64,000 nt of DNA from Paraperibacillus marinus (GCF_046237605.1 NZ_CP143542.1:2294001-2358000), one strand, 5' to 3'; shown: positions 44,046 to 53,020, counted from the first letter of the stretch. Numbers and translations are program-made. The notes: generated by a model not told the origin, from the sequence alone.

Positions 44046-45209
44046 TCAGTGAATTATACTCGCAGCATTCCATGTATACTCCCTTATTTTCAATGCCAAT
44101 TTACCTGTAAGTACGAAATCTGCACCCCATTTATTCGCCCATACAAACGCATCGTTCGGCCCGAGGCCAATACAAAGAAAATCAGGGAAAGTACGATGGG
44201 AGACTGCTTTTGTGCCCTGTATCCCGGCCTTTATGATTTTAGCAAGCCGCTTCCCATGGGAAATGGCTTCCTTGCAGCTCATGGCTGCTGCTTTTCCACT
44301 TACGGGATCCACCACATGGATACAGTCCCCAATGGCATAAATAGAATCACTTTCTTTGGTACGGTAGAATGGATCCACCATGACTTTTCCTTGTTCTGTC
44401 ACAGTGAGACCTAAAGATTGGAGACTGGGATGTGGCGTTACACCGACTGTCCATACGCAGGCATCCGCCTCCAACTCTGTTTTGTCTGTGAAGGTAATCT
44501 TTCCATTTGAAAACCGTTCTGCCCTTTTATTATGGAGAACGATCACTCCCTGTCTCCTCAGCCTCTGTTCAAGACGCACACTAATTTTCTCAGGAACTTC
44601 CTCTAATACTCTCTGTTTGTTGTTAATAAGTACTATTTCAATGCTCTTCCCACCCATTCCTTCTTCTTCAATATCATTTTTCAGCCACGAACACACCTCG
44701 CCTGCCGTTTCAATTCCTGTAATTCCACCACCAATAATGGCAACCCGCAGCGTGCCCTTTGGCGAAGCTGTCAATTCCAATAACTCCTCCCTGATCAGCT
44801 GCGCATTATGCAGATTACTGAGCGTTATTCCTCCACACTCTTCATTCACTTCTTGCACTACACTGCCCAGGGCAAGAACCAATCGGTCAAAATGCAGAGG
44901 CTTTGCTGTCCCATCTTCCCCCGTAATATGAACGATTTGTTCTTTAGGAAGAACTGATGATAATTCTCCCGGAATAAATTCTACATCAGGGCCGCAGTAC
45001 TGTTTCAAAGGAACCTTTAGATGTGACACATCCTCCCCAACGATTCCCTTAAATAATGTCACCTTTTTAAGATGGAACGCATTTTTATCAACCAGGATAA
45101 TCCGAATCCTTCTGGTTAACTCATCCCGAAACTCTTTCTTAAGTGCCTGGATATGGTTGATTCCGGCATACCCGCCGCCTATGACCACGATGGTCATCAC
45201 TTTCTCCAT
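44046..45209 (-). CDS. NAD(P)/FAD-dependent oxidoreductase (type II NADH dehydrogenase-like)
   Basis: 387 residues of the pyridine nucleotide-disulfide fold. The FAD-binding motif is VIGGGYAGINHIQAL near residue 8 and the NAD-binding motif is VAIIGGGITGIETAGEV near residue 156. DSIYAIGDCIHV near 292 is the conserved FAD contact. It lacks the CxxC of disulfide reductases and resembles type II NADH:quinone dehydrogenases. It is the first gene of the ECF41 operon and plays the role of the COE-type partner gene (carboxymuconolactone decarboxylase, oxidoreductase or epimerase) known for that group. GGAG lies upstream of the ATG. Confidence 0.88.
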   Translation of the reverse strand: MEKVMTIVVIGGGYAGINHIQALKKEFRDELTRRIRIILVDKNAFHLKKVTLFKGIVGEDVSHLKVPLKQYCGPDVEFIPGELSSVLPKEQIVHITGEDGTAKPLHFDRLVLALGSVVQEVNEECGGITLSNLHNAQLIREELLELTASPKGTLRVAIIGGGITGIETAGEVCSWLKNDIEEEGMGGKSIEIVLINNKQRVLEEVPEKISVRLEQRLRRQGVIVLHNKRAERFSNGKITFTDKTELEADACVWTVGVTPHPSLQSLGLTVTEQGKVMVDPFYRTKESDSIYAIGDCIHVVDPVSGKAAAMSCKEAISHGKRLAKIIKAGIQGTKAVSHRTFPDFLCIGLGPNDAFVWANKWGADFVLTGKLALKIREYTWNAASIIH

Positions 45210-45244
45210 TTTTTATCGTCTCCTTTTTTTCTAGCTGCTCATAA

Positions 45245-45271
45245 GACGAATAAGGAAATTGATTTGTGACC
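45245..45271 (-). promoter_or_regulatory. Predicted ECF41-type promoter
   Basis: On the minus strand: GGTCACA (45271-45265), a 16-base spacer, then CGTC (45248-45245), 36 bases before the oxidoreductase start. The ECF41 consensus as I know it is TGTCACA-N16-CGTC, so this has one mismatch. It would drive the oxidoreductase, sigma factor and DUF2867 genes. Confidence 0.7.
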
Positions 45272-45303
45272 GATTAGTCCGGAAAAAAATTAAGAAAATA
45301 TGC

Positions 45304-45332
45304 TTGTCTGAAGCACAAAAGTATGTTATATT
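45304..45332 (+). promoter_or_regulatory. Sigma-A promoter of tRNA-Leu
   Basis: TTGTCT, a 17-base spacer, TATATT, placed 23 bases before the tRNA. A near-consensus vegetative promoter. Confidence 0.75.
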
Positions 45333-45354
45333 TTTTATTGCAGTACTTCAACAC

Positions 45355-45438
45355 GCGGTTGTGGCGGAATCGGCAGACGCGCTAGATTCAGGTTCTAGTG
45401 ATAGCAATATCGTGGAGGTTCAAGTCCTCTCAGCCGCA
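45355..45438 (+). tRNA. tRNA-Leu, anticodon CAG
   Basis: 84 bases, a class II tRNA with the long variable arm of leucine tRNAs. Acceptor GCGGTTG/CAGCCGC (one G-U), anticodon stem CTAGA/TCTAG around TTCAGGT (anticodon CAG), T-loop GTTCAAG. CCA is not encoded; the sequence continues with ATTATT. It stands alone with its own promoter and terminator. Confidence 0.95.
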
Positions 45439-45443
45439 TTATT

Positions 45444-45484
45444 AAAAAGGAGAAACAGATCATCTGATCTGTTTCTCCTTTTTT
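45444..45484 (+). terminator. Terminator of the tRNA-Leu transcript
   Basis: A long perfect stem (AAAAAGGAGAAACAGAT and its complement, about 18 bp) with a 4-base loop and a T run, right after the tRNA. Confidence 0.9.
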
Positions 45485-45659
45485 GTTGACTGCTTTTATA
45501 TTCTTAGCGTTAGAAAACAAAGGCTCTTTTCGTAGAGATTGTTGTTTTTAATTATAACAAGGAATAATTTTCTTTTTATGGTATTTTATATAGAGAGGCT
45601 TATTAAGCTAACGGGCAGTTAAATGGAATAAGTGAGTATATAATAGGAGGTTGAGTATT

Positions 45660-45863
45660 ATGAGAAAAATTTGTAGTAAATGTGAATCGGCAATGGTTGA
45701 AGCCAAGTTGGACAGCTACCCTATTCGGGTTTATAAATCAACTGAGAAGGCAAACTCGAATACTATGAGTGAGGTCTCTCCTTGTTATGTTTGTTCTAAC
45801 TGTGGATTCATAGAACTTTACGCTTTAAATCCTGAAAAATTTGAGTTAATCAGCAATTTATAA
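45660..45863 (+). CDS. Small zinc-ribbon protein carried by the IS1595-type element
   Basis: 67 residues from ATG 45660, with AGGAGG nine bases upstream. Four cysteines in two pairs (MRKICSKCESAMVEAKL at the start, CYVCSNCGFIELYAL at the end) form a zinc ribbon. The middle (SYPIRVYKSTEKANSNTMSE) is polar. It lies inside the IS ends, on the strand opposite to the transposase, and is intact while the transposase is broken. It could be a regulator or an unrelated cargo gene; no function is known. Confidence 0.6.
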   Translation: MRKICSKCESAMVEAKLDSYPIRVYKSTEKANSNTMSEVSPCYVCSNCGFIELYALNPEKFELISNL

Positions 45864-45882
45864 ATATAATAATTGTTAACGT

Positions 45883-46895
45883 CTATTCCGTTAAAGGGGC
45901 TTTAACGGAAAAAGAAATACAGTCGTTCCAACATAGGATGGCTGTTTTTTTATACCTCACGTAAGAAATGGACGGTAACGCTATTTGGCAAGCATAAAGG
46001 AGCATTTGGTTTATCTGCTCCTTTTCAGCTAACTTCTTACTTTGCTGAAGGAAGCTGAACCAGTAAAGATAATTATCCAAATACTTTGTACATTCCTTGG
46101 AACCTATCCATCCAGCCATTTAGACGTTTATGATAGTTAATGACGTTTTGCTTATTGACTCGTGTTTGAGTGACTTGATTTGGGCGAATTTTTTGTAGTT
46201 CGTGGCTGTATCTGTGCACATCAAAGAAAACAGGTCAATATAGCTTCCGATAACTGCGTCAATTTCTTCTGCTTTTACACGACCATTTCCAGCCTTTTGA
46301 GCAATGACTTGACCATTTCGGTCCTGGGCAACAACGACAGCAATTTTAAGATGGCTAATCCCTCTAAATTTATCTGCCGCCGCGTTTCTTTGGTTTTCTA
46401 TCCAGAGTTTTCCGTCCTTTTAAAGACTCTTTAAAGAAGGTCTCGTCACTTTCGATAATCCCTTTCAACATTTGATATCCCATTGATCGTAGAGCAAAAA
46501 GAATTTTATGTCTCCAATAAAATGCAGTAAAGATGTGGATTTTTAAGCGTTTAGCAATCTTGGGCAACGTATAGCCTTCCACCATCATATGAAAATACTT
46601 CGCCCACTTTCCAAGATAACGTGTTCCCTCAATCGGAGAATTTGAAAGGTCGTTAAATGATTTTCTGCAGTCACGACAAAGATATTTTTCCCTCTCTCTG
46701 TACTTGCCATTTCGCTTTACCTTCACACTTCTACAATGAATGCAACCTAATCCCTCTTTAAAACGGGTTTCTCTAATTGTTGCATCTTTCATATCAATCT
46801 TCATTATCGATAAAGTCTTCTTTTAAAAGATTGAATAGTTGAATTTGCTCGTCTTTAGATGAAACCGAAAACGTGGCATAGATGTCTTTAATCAT
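45883..46895 (-). pseudogene. IS1595-family transposase with several frameshifts
   Basis: Pieces in order on the minus strand: MIKDIYATFSVSSKDEQIQL (from ATG 46895), then the zinc-ribbon part (GCIHCRSVKVKRNGKY, CRDCRKSF) with the DDE start IIESDETFF in the 46804-46370 frame, then FRGISHLKIAVVVAQDRNGQ and CTDTATNYKKFAQIKSLKHE (46369-46140), then NYHKRLNGWMDRFQG in a third frame, and KYLDNYLYWFSFLQQSKKLA to 45883. At least four shifts are needed to join them. The catalytic segments themselves remain recognisable, so the decay is recent. Confidence 0.85.
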
Positions 46896-46956
46896 TGAGA
46901 AACCGCCTCCTGAAAGATATTTTATCATCTCTTATAAGGCGAAAAGAGCCAAAACA

Positions 46957-46995
46957 AAAGGACTTCCCCGTTATGACAGAAAAGTCCTTTTTTGC
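46957..46995 (-). terminator. Terminator of mqo
   Basis: AAAAGGACTT/AAGTCCTTTT stem. On the minus strand it is followed by TTTTGTTTT, whose end is the IS target duplication. Located 13 bases after the mqo stop. Confidence 0.8.
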
Positions 46996-47008
46996 TTTCA
47001 ATTTCTAT

Positions 47009-48526
47009 TTACGATACGCTCTGCCCGCCTACCTTAACCGGCTCATTCTTATTCAGTTCCAGCGTTTTTGCAGTGGACGCAAAGATCTGCTGGAATACTT
47101 CAGGTCTACTGGCCAGTGACACTCCGTAGGATGGCACCATTTCTTTGATCTTCGGTGCCCAATCCTTCATATGTGATGGGAAGCATTTTTCGAGCACTTC
47201 AAGCATGACATGTACCGCTGTGGAAGCGCCTGGTGACGCTCCGAGCAGAGCGGCGATTGAACCGTCAGAAGCACTTACGACTTCTGTGCCGAATTGGAGG
47301 GTGCCTTTGCCGGCGGCGGTATCCTTGATGACCTGCACACGCTGTCCGGCTGTGACTACATACCAATCCTCCGTTTTTGCGTTCGGGATGAATTCACGCA
47401 ATTCTTCCATTCGTTTTTCGTTTGAGAGCATTACCTGCTCGATCAGATACTTGGTCAATGCCATCTCTTTCACGCCTGCTGCAAGCATCGTCAATACATT
47501 GTTTGGCTTGACGGAACCGATGAGATCGAGATTCGAGCCAGTCTTCAGGAACTTTGGCGAGAAACCGGCAAAAGGGCCGAACAGCAGGGTTTTCTTGCCG
47601 CCAATATATCTTGTATCAAGATGCGGCACACTCATCGGCGGAGCCCCGAGCTTCGCTTTGCCGTAGACCTTGGCGTGATGCTTTTCAACGACTTTTGGAT
47701 TATTGCATGCCAAAAACAGCCCGCTTACCGGGAAGCCTCCGATATGCCTGGACTCTGGAATGCCCGTCTTCTGCAGAAGCGGCAGGCTTCCGCCTCCCCC
47801 GCCGATAAAGACAAATTTAGCTTTGTGGATTTCGGTTTTGCCTCCATCGATGTCACGGACCTTTACTTCCCAGGAGCCGTCCGCTGTCCGTTTGATGTCC
47901 TTTACGCTGTGCTTATAGTTCATTTCCACGCCCTGCTTCTTTAGATATTCAAAGAGCATCCGTGTAAGGGCACCGAAGTTAACATCCGTCCCTGAATCAA
48001 TCTTTGTAGCAGCCAACGGCTCACCAGCTTTGCGTCCTTCCATGATGAGCGGGAACCATTCCGCAAGTTTTGCCGGATCCTCGGTATATTCCATTCCCTG
48101 AAATAAAGGATTGTGTGAGAGCGCTTTAAATCTCTTTTTCAAAAAGGTTACATTATCTTCTCCCTGCACCATACTCATATGCGGGATCGGCATGATGAAT
48201 TCCTTGGGATTGCGGATCAGTTTTTTCTCCACAAGATAAGACCAGAACTGCCTGGAAAGCTGGAATTGCTCATTGATGCTTACAGCCTTGCTGATATCTA
48301 TGGATCCATCGGGTTTTACGGTCGTATAGTTAAGTTCGCACAGTGCAGAATGCCCGGTTCCTGCATTATTCCATTCATTGGAGCTTTCTTCGCCTGCGTC
48401 TGATAGTTTTTCAAAAACCTTGATTTTCCATTCTGGTGCGAGCTCTGTCAAAATGGCTCCCAATGTCGCACTCATGACACCGGCACCAATTAATATTATG
48501 TCTGACTTGTTCTGTAAGCTGCTCAT
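47009..48526 (-). CDS. mqo: Malate:quinone oxidoreductase
   Basis: 505 residues from ATG 48526, with AAGGAAGG five bases before it; the frame to 48601 has no ribosome site. It oxidises malate to oxaloacetate and passes electrons to the quinone pool, an FAD enzyme at the membrane. Motifs: DIILIGAGVMSATLGAILTE (FAD), SSNEWNNAGTGHSALCELNY, FVFIGGGGGSLPLLQKTGIP, and a C-terminal LLGASPGASTAVHVMLEVLE. These are typical for Mqo. Transcribed alone with a terminator next to the IS1595-type insertion. Confidence 0.97.
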   Translation of the reverse strand: MSSLQNKSDIILIGAGVMSATLGAILTELAPEWKIKVFEKLSDAGEESSNEWNNAGTGHSALCELNYTTVKPDGSIDISKAVSINEQFQLSRQFWSYLVEKKLIRNPKEFIMPIPHMSMVQGEDNVTFLKKRFKALSHNPLFQGMEYTEDPAKLAEWFPLIMEGRKAGEPLAATKIDSGTDVNFGALTRMLFEYLKKQGVEMNYKHSVKDIKRTADGSWEVKVRDIDGGKTEIHKAKFVFIGGGGGSLPLLQKTGIPESRHIGGFPVSGLFLACNNPKVVEKHHAKVYGKAKLGAPPMSVPHLDTRYIGGKKTLLFGPFAGFSPKFLKTGSNLDLIGSVKPNNVLTMLAAGVKEMALTKYLIEQVMLSNEKRMEELREFIPNAKTEDWYVVTAGQRVQVIKDTAAGKGTLQFGTEVVSASDGSIAALLGASPGASTAVHVMLEVLEKCFPSHMKDWAPKIKEMVPSYGVSLASRPEVFQQIFASTAKTLELNKNEPVKVGGQSVS

Positions 48527-48755
48527 TATATCCTTCCTTATCCCATATATATTTGCGAAAAGAATAGGCGGCCCAATAATCATAAAGGCGCCTTCCAGCA
48601 ACCGCTTTAATTATAACTCTATCATATTTTTGTCAAAATGATTCAAACATTAAAACATCTGCCAATATCTGATAATTATAACCCATTTTGGGCTGATACA
48701 AAAGGAATTAGTGCTTAATTAACACCTAGCCGCTCCATAATCGAGTCCTTTTTCG

Positions 48756-48801
48756 GAAGAAAAGAGCCCCTCCTATGTCCTTTTCAAACATAACAGGGGC
48801 T
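48756..48801 (-). terminator. Terminator of the DUF4395 gene
   Basis: AGCCCCT/AGGGGCT stem extended by ATGT/ACAT, with a T-rich tail on the minus strand, 21 bases after the stop at 48822. Confidence 0.8.
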
Positions 48802-48821
48802 GTTTCTGATCTTGACAGTTC

Positions 48822-49232
48822 TCAGTGCACCTGTCTTCTTTTATGTTTCCACATGATAAACCGGTACCGGATGAAACAGCCGATGCAGAACCCAAGAAGA
48901 GCTATTCCCGCTGCAAGCACGACCATTACACTGAAGCTATAGCCGAGGACGTTCCAGCCAAATTGAAAGAATAGCAGGGACAGCCCGAGACAGACCGTTG
49001 CAATCCACTGATTAAAGAGCTGCTGTTCCTTATCCTCCATCACATATTGTGACAGGGGTTTTTTCAGCAGTGTCTTCCCTGCCAGGATAATGGGATTCTT
49101 TTTGAATATAAGCGTGAACACGCCAATTGCAAACGGAATTAGTAATATTAAATGATGAAATACAAGGGCAGCGAGAACGCTGGCCACAATAAAGGATTGA
49201 TTGAGCTGTACCAATGGTTTTGGAATACCCAT
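48822..49232 (-). CDS. DUF4395 membrane protein
   Basis: 136 residues with about four hydrophobic helices in two pairs: SFIVASVLAALVFHHLILLI, FAIGVFTLIFKKNPIILAGK, WIATVCLGLSLLFFQFGWNV and VMVVLAAGIALLGFCIGCFI. The start MGIPKPLVQLNQ is typical of DUF4395. The C-terminus is basic (MWKHKRRQVH). Function unknown; some DUF4395 proteins are near thioredoxin-like genes, but none is here. Confidence 0.8.
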   Translation of the reverse strand: MGIPKPLVQLNQSFIVASVLAALVFHHLILLIPFAIGVFTLIFKKNPIILAGKTLLKKPLSQYVMEDKEQQLFNQWIATVCLGLSLLFFQFGWNVLGYSFSVMVVLAAGIALLGFCIGCFIRYRFIMWKHKRRQVH

Positions 49233-49474
49233 AGAATGCCTCCATTTCTATAACCGACTTACCTTACTTTATTACTATGGATTATATATTGACATTATCA
49301 CATTCTGGTGCGGTTGTATATAATGGTCAGTTGTCATCGTGTTTAAACTCCTGAATTGGTTGTATTTTTTGTCACCTCCAGCAGGAAATTCTAGTCATTT
49401 TTATCTATTGTTCCCAAGAAAATGATGAATTAATATAAAACTAGACTAATACTTATACAGACAGGAGACAGAAT

Positions 49475-51856
49475 ATGAGCAAGAAAAAGATATTATCTGG
49501 AGCACTCGCAGTGAGCATACTGGCTGCAGTACCCCTTACGCCTGGTAATGCAGCGACTAAAAACTGGGTGAATGTCAATGTATTCGAAGAACAGGATGGA
49601 AGCAAGTTCAATAGTGAACACTATGACTTTATGAAGTTCTCAGAAGTTCGTGCCAAACTTGCTGAAATTGAAAAGAAATCCAACCGGATTAAAGTGGAGG
49701 TGCGCGGAACATCGGCCAAGGGCCAGCCGCTTTATGCCGTAACGATTTCCGATCCCGAGACTAAAGGGAAATTCGGTAAAAACAAAGCACTCCGCAAGCA
49801 GATGTTCAAGAACTCCGACAAAGCCCAGAAATGGGCTGCCGAGAATCCTGACTTCAAAGTGCCAATCATGATCAATGGCTCCATCCATGGAACTGAATTT
49901 GTGGGCACAGACGCCGTCATGCAGTTGATTGAGCGATTCGCAACCGCAAGCGATGCCGAAACCAAGAACATCCTGAACCATAATATCCTGATATTCAACG
50001 TCGTTCAAAACCCGGACGGACGGATTGATGCGACCCGCTTTAACGGGGAAGGAATTGACTTGAACCGGGATTTCATCACTCAATCCCAGCCAGAAACAAG
50101 GGAAACAGTCGAACTGATCAAGGAATGGAATCCCATGGTATTCCTTGATACACATGGCTATGTGAAAAATTACGCACCAAAGCTGCAAGGGTTGATTGAG
50201 CCGTGCACCCCGCCCCATAACCCGAACTATGAATATGATTTGTATAATAAATGGGCCCTGCCTCAGGCGAAAGCCATGGAAGCAGAGATTATGGGCAATA
50301 AGGACAAGTACACGGGAAGCCTCTACCAAAGCATGGAAGGCTCTTATATCCCGCAGCGCAATGATACAGCAGGCTGGGATGATTATCCGCCGATATTCAC
50401 CCCGATGTATGCCATGTACCACGGCGCATACGGCCATACCCTTGAAGCGCCGACCAATGATCTGGACGGCGTGCGCTGGCAGTATGACGCCATCATGGGA
50501 GCACTTAAGTATGCGACCAAAAATAAACAGGGCATGATCACGGATCAAATTGAAATGTTCAAGCGGGGAATCAACTTCGACCATCCTTTCCATAAGGAAG
50601 GCTTCTTCCCGGATGCTTATATCCTTCCGGTAAATCCAAAGGACCCAACTGTCACAGAAAAGGCAGTGAATCACCTGATCAACAATGACATCGAGGTAGT
50701 CCGCGCCAATAAAGACTTTGAAGCAGAAGGTGCTTCCTATCCTAAAGGAACGTATCTTGTAAAGATGGACCAGGCAAAAGCGGGCCTTGCCAATACGATG
50801 CTCTGGGACGGAGAGGACATTACGGATGAAACGCCGGCCATGTATGATATCTCAGCCTGGAGCCTGCCTGAATTATGGGGCTTTGAAGCCAACCCGGTTC
50901 ATTCTCCTGTCAATGTGCCAGCTTCAGGGGTCAAGCAGGCTGAATTTAAAGGTTCTCTAACAGGAAAAGGCCCCTATATGATTCCTAACAGTTCTGTTAA
51001 AGCCGTTCATCTTGTGAATGCCCTCCTGCAGCAGGGAGTGTCAGTCGTTCGGGATGAAAATGGCGATTACTATACGGAAGCCGATTCAAAGGTCATTTCA
51101 CCGCTTGTTAAAGCATCAGGGCTGAACATCGATACCTCCACCATCCCAGACGCTGTATCGCCGGTTTCTCATATGAAGGTGGCGATCTTAAAGGATGGCG
51201 GCATGAACAAGCAGCAATCCCATTCAGGGACAAAGCTCGCGCTCGAGAGGCTCGGGTTCCAGGTGACAGAAGTTACACCGCAGCAGGCGGCTTCCTCCAG
51301 CCTTAACGGATTCGACGTTTTCGTCTACAGCGGTACGGAAAATCTGATTTCTACCACTTTATCCGAGGCCAATAAGGAATTTGGATTCCAGACTGCAGGA
51401 GCCCTCGATTCATTCAAGAAGAATTTATCTTCCTTCCTGGATCATGGAGGCAAATATATCGCAGTTGGTTCCGGAGCTTCTAGGGCGTCCAAGAACCTCG
51501 GACTTACGGATGATGTAATCAATACCGGCGGCTCCAACTCGAATGGAATCGTGAAGGTGAAAAATGCCGGAGACAGCATTACTGCCGGCTACAAAAAAGA
51601 AGACTTAGGATTTGTGTACCGCCCTGCATGGTACTCCGGCCCTGGAGTTGAAAACGACAAAATTTCTGCCTCTTATGGAGATTCCAGCGATTTCTTTATG
51701 GCAGGGCACTGGGCAAACAATCAAGCGGCCAAGGGCCAGCCAGTCATTGTCCAGGAAAAAGGCCGGGATGTTACATTAATCGGCCTTGAACCCGGATTCC
51801 GTGATCATACGGATTACCTGTTCCGCCTGTTATCAAATGCCATATTTGAGAAGTGA
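49475..51856 (+). CDS. Secreted M14-family zinc carboxypeptidase
   Basis: 793 residues with a signal peptide (MSKKKILSGALAVSILAAVP, cleavage near NAATK). The M14 catalytic domain spans about residues 50-350: zinc ligands His138 and Glu141 (GSIHGTEFVG) and His227 (FLDTHGYV), the NPDG/LNRDF substrate region near 180-200, and the catalytic Glu324 (HTLEAP). The second half (from about 370) is a long accessory part with a DJ-1/ThuA-like stretch (FDVFVYSGTENLIS, KYIAVGSGASRA). It should remove C-terminal residues from peptides outside the cell. AGGAGAC lies upstream and a strong terminator follows. Regulation is unknown. Confidence 0.93.
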   Translation: MSKKKILSGALAVSILAAVPLTPGNAATKNWVNVNVFEEQDGSKFNSEHYDFMKFSEVRAKLAEIEKKSNRIKVEVRGTSAKGQPLYAVTISDPETKGKFGKNKALRKQMFKNSDKAQKWAAENPDFKVPIMINGSIHGTEFVGTDAVMQLIERFATASDAETKNILNHNILIFNVVQNPDGRIDATRFNGEGIDLNRDFITQSQPETRETVELIKEWNPMVFLDTHGYVKNYAPKLQGLIEPCTPPHNPNYEYDLYNKWALPQAKAMEAEIMGNKDKYTGSLYQSMEGSYIPQRNDTAGWDDYPPIFTPMYAMYHGAYGHTLEAPTNDLDGVRWQYDAIMGALKYATKNKQGMITDQIEMFKRGINFDHPFHKEGFFPDAYILPVNPKDPTVTEKAVNHLINNDIEVVRANKDFEAEGASYPKGTYLVKMDQAKAGLANTMLWDGEDITDETPAMYDISAWSLPELWGFEANPVHSPVNVPASGVKQAEFKGSLTGKGPYMIPNSSVKAVHLVNALLQQGVSVVRDENGDYYTEADSKVISPLVKASGLNIDTSTIPDAVSPVSHMKVAILKDGGMNKQQSHSGTKLALERLGFQVTEVTPQQAASSSLNGFDVFVYSGTENLISTTLSEANKEFGFQTAGALDSFKKNLSSFLDHGGKYIAVGSGASRASKNLGLTDDVINTGGSNSNGIVKVKNAGDSITAGYKKEDLGFVYRPAWYSGPGVENDKISASYGDSSDFFMAGHWANNQAAKGQPVIVQEKGRDVTLIGLEPGFRDHTDYLFRLLSNAIFEK

Positions 51857-51860
51857 GAAA

Positions 51861-51900
51861 ACAGCCCTGCATCCTTGATGCAGGGCTGTTCCATTTTTTA
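51861..51900 (+). terminator. Terminator of the M14 carboxypeptidase gene
   Basis: Perfect 13-bp stem ACAGCCCTGCATC/GATGCAGGGCTGT with a 3-base loop and a T run. Confidence 0.92.
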
Positions 51901-52011
51901 TAGCCGCAATTGGAAAATATTTTTATAGAATTTAAGGTTACAAATTTCTGAGACCGGGAATATAAGAACCAACAGCATATAACGAAAATAAAAACTTGGA
52001 GGTCATTTAAA

Positions 52012-52137
52012 ATGAGAGAAAACAACCATATATCATTAACTGAATTTACTAAAGAAGACGGATTTGAATTAAACAACTACATATCCGTACTATTTGAAAA
52101 TGCAGCACCAAAAGAGCATATGGAAGAAAAAAGCTGA
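52012..52137 (+). CDS. 41-residue hypothetical small protein
   Basis: ATG 52012 has GGAGG eleven bases upstream, in an AT-rich intergenic stretch. The product begins MRENNHISLTEFTKEDGFEL and ends APKEHMEEKS. It is acidic and polar, without a signal or membrane helix. The stop at 52137 lies in the stem of a bidirectional terminator. Such short acidic proteins are common in Bacillus and rarely annotated. Family unknown; could be a short regulator. Confidence 0.5.
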   Translation: MRENNHISLTEFTKEDGFELNNYISVLFENAAPKEHMEEKS

Positions 52138-52163
52138 TTGAGCCTAAGCCTATCAGCTTTTTT
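52127..52163. terminator. Bidirectional terminator shared by two converging genes
   Basis: Perfect AAAAAAGCTGAT/ATCAGCTTTTTT stem with a 13-base loop, with A and T tracts on both sides. It serves the small plus-strand gene and the nucleotidyltransferase gene, whose stop codons lie within it. Confidence 0.9.
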
Positions 52164-52998
52164 CTTTGTCTGAAACCCTCGTTCCTGTTATCTCTTTTAA
52201 AAATTCGCCGATACTGATCCCAGGCAGATGCCTCTCGACCAGAGCCCCTGTTTCAGCCAGCAGGCTCTCAAGCTCCATGACGCTTTCCCGAGTCTGCCCG
52301 CTGACGGCAGTCCGAATCCGTTCTTCCAGATTCCGGGGCTTGATTTCCATCTTCCGGATTGTCTCATGAATCCACTTAAAACCGGGATGAATCACATACA
52401 TTTTGTTCAATCCATGAAGCATCATCAGGATGCGGGAAGCTGTATCCCATGCAAGCCTCTGGTAGATAAAGAAGTCTCCCCTCTCCACAAAGGCGTTCCT
52501 TGCACCCCAGCGGCTGCTGAATTCAAGCTGGCTTTCGATCATATTTTTCCTTAAAATCTCCGGATAGGCTCCTGCCTTTTTCTTTAGTCCAATAATGACT
52601 TCTGCCCCATAAAGCGGAATGCCGTCCACAATGGATGCAGTCACCGCCTGGGCATCCAGGTCCACCCTTCCCTGGTCCACATTCTTTGAGATAAAAGCAG
52701 AAACGGAAGATGTCAAAAAGCTGCTGACTTCTATTTTGATTCCCTTTACCCGGTAAGCATCCGACCATTCTTCGTCTTCATAATCGAAAAAGGTAATAAT
52801 TTCACCATTTAATGCCTCAATCACATCTTTTCGTTCCCGGTCTGAAGGTGCTTCTAACCAAAGAACATATATTTCAATGTCCGAATGATGGTCCTGCATG
52901 CCCCTTGCCACCGAACCGGCAAGCATCACGGCAACGACCGAATCGTTCCTGGCATAAGCTCCCGCTATGTGTTCTGCAAGTGATTGAAAATTATCCAT
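52153..52998 (-). CDS. Nucleotidyltransferase-fold protein (aminoglycoside adenylyltransferase-like)
   Basis: 281 residues. The nucleotidyltransferase motif AVMLAGSVARGMQDHHSDIE with IYVLW (residues 24-47; GS...D-x-E) binds ATP and metal. The third acidic residue is in GIKIEVSSF near 90. The C-terminal helical half contains FIYQRLAWDTASRILMMLHG. Related proteins add AMP to antibiotics or to proteins, or are catalytically unknown. The C-terminal half lacks the patterns of the classic aminoglycoside enzymes. Two or three bases of ribosome-site match (GGAG) lie upstream of the ATG. Confidence 0.8.
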   Translation of the reverse strand: MDNFQSLAEHIAGAYARNDSVVAVMLAGSVARGMQDHHSDIEIYVLWLEAPSDRERKDVIEALNGEIITFFDYEDEEWSDAYRVKGIKIEVSSFLTSSVSAFISKNVDQGRVDLDAQAVTASIVDGIPLYGAEVIIGLKKKAGAYPEILRKNMIESQLEFSSRWGARNAFVERGDFFIYQRLAWDTASRILMMLHGLNKMYVIHPGFKWIHETIRKMEIKPRNLEERIRTAVSGQTRESVMELESLLAETGALVERHLPGISIGEFLKEITGTRVSDKEKS

Positions 52999-53020
52999 TT
53001 CATTCTCCTAATATGTAACC

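Larger units (their letters stand above)
45522..46950. mobile_element. IS1595-family (ISXO2-like) element with passenger gene
   Basis: 1429 bases with inverted ends GGCTCTTTTCG (45522-45532) and its complement (46940-46950), flanked by perfect 8-bp duplications AAAACAAA (45514-45521 and 46951-46958). Inside are a zinc-ribbon passenger gene and an ISXO2-like transposase that has several frameshifts. Passenger genes are known in this family. The element sits between the tRNA-Leu terminator and the mqo terminator. Confidence 0.85.

Noticed and set aside
45259..45489. 76-codon ORF covering the tRNA-Leu gene
   Set aside because: It is an accidental frame across a tRNA gene and its terminator.
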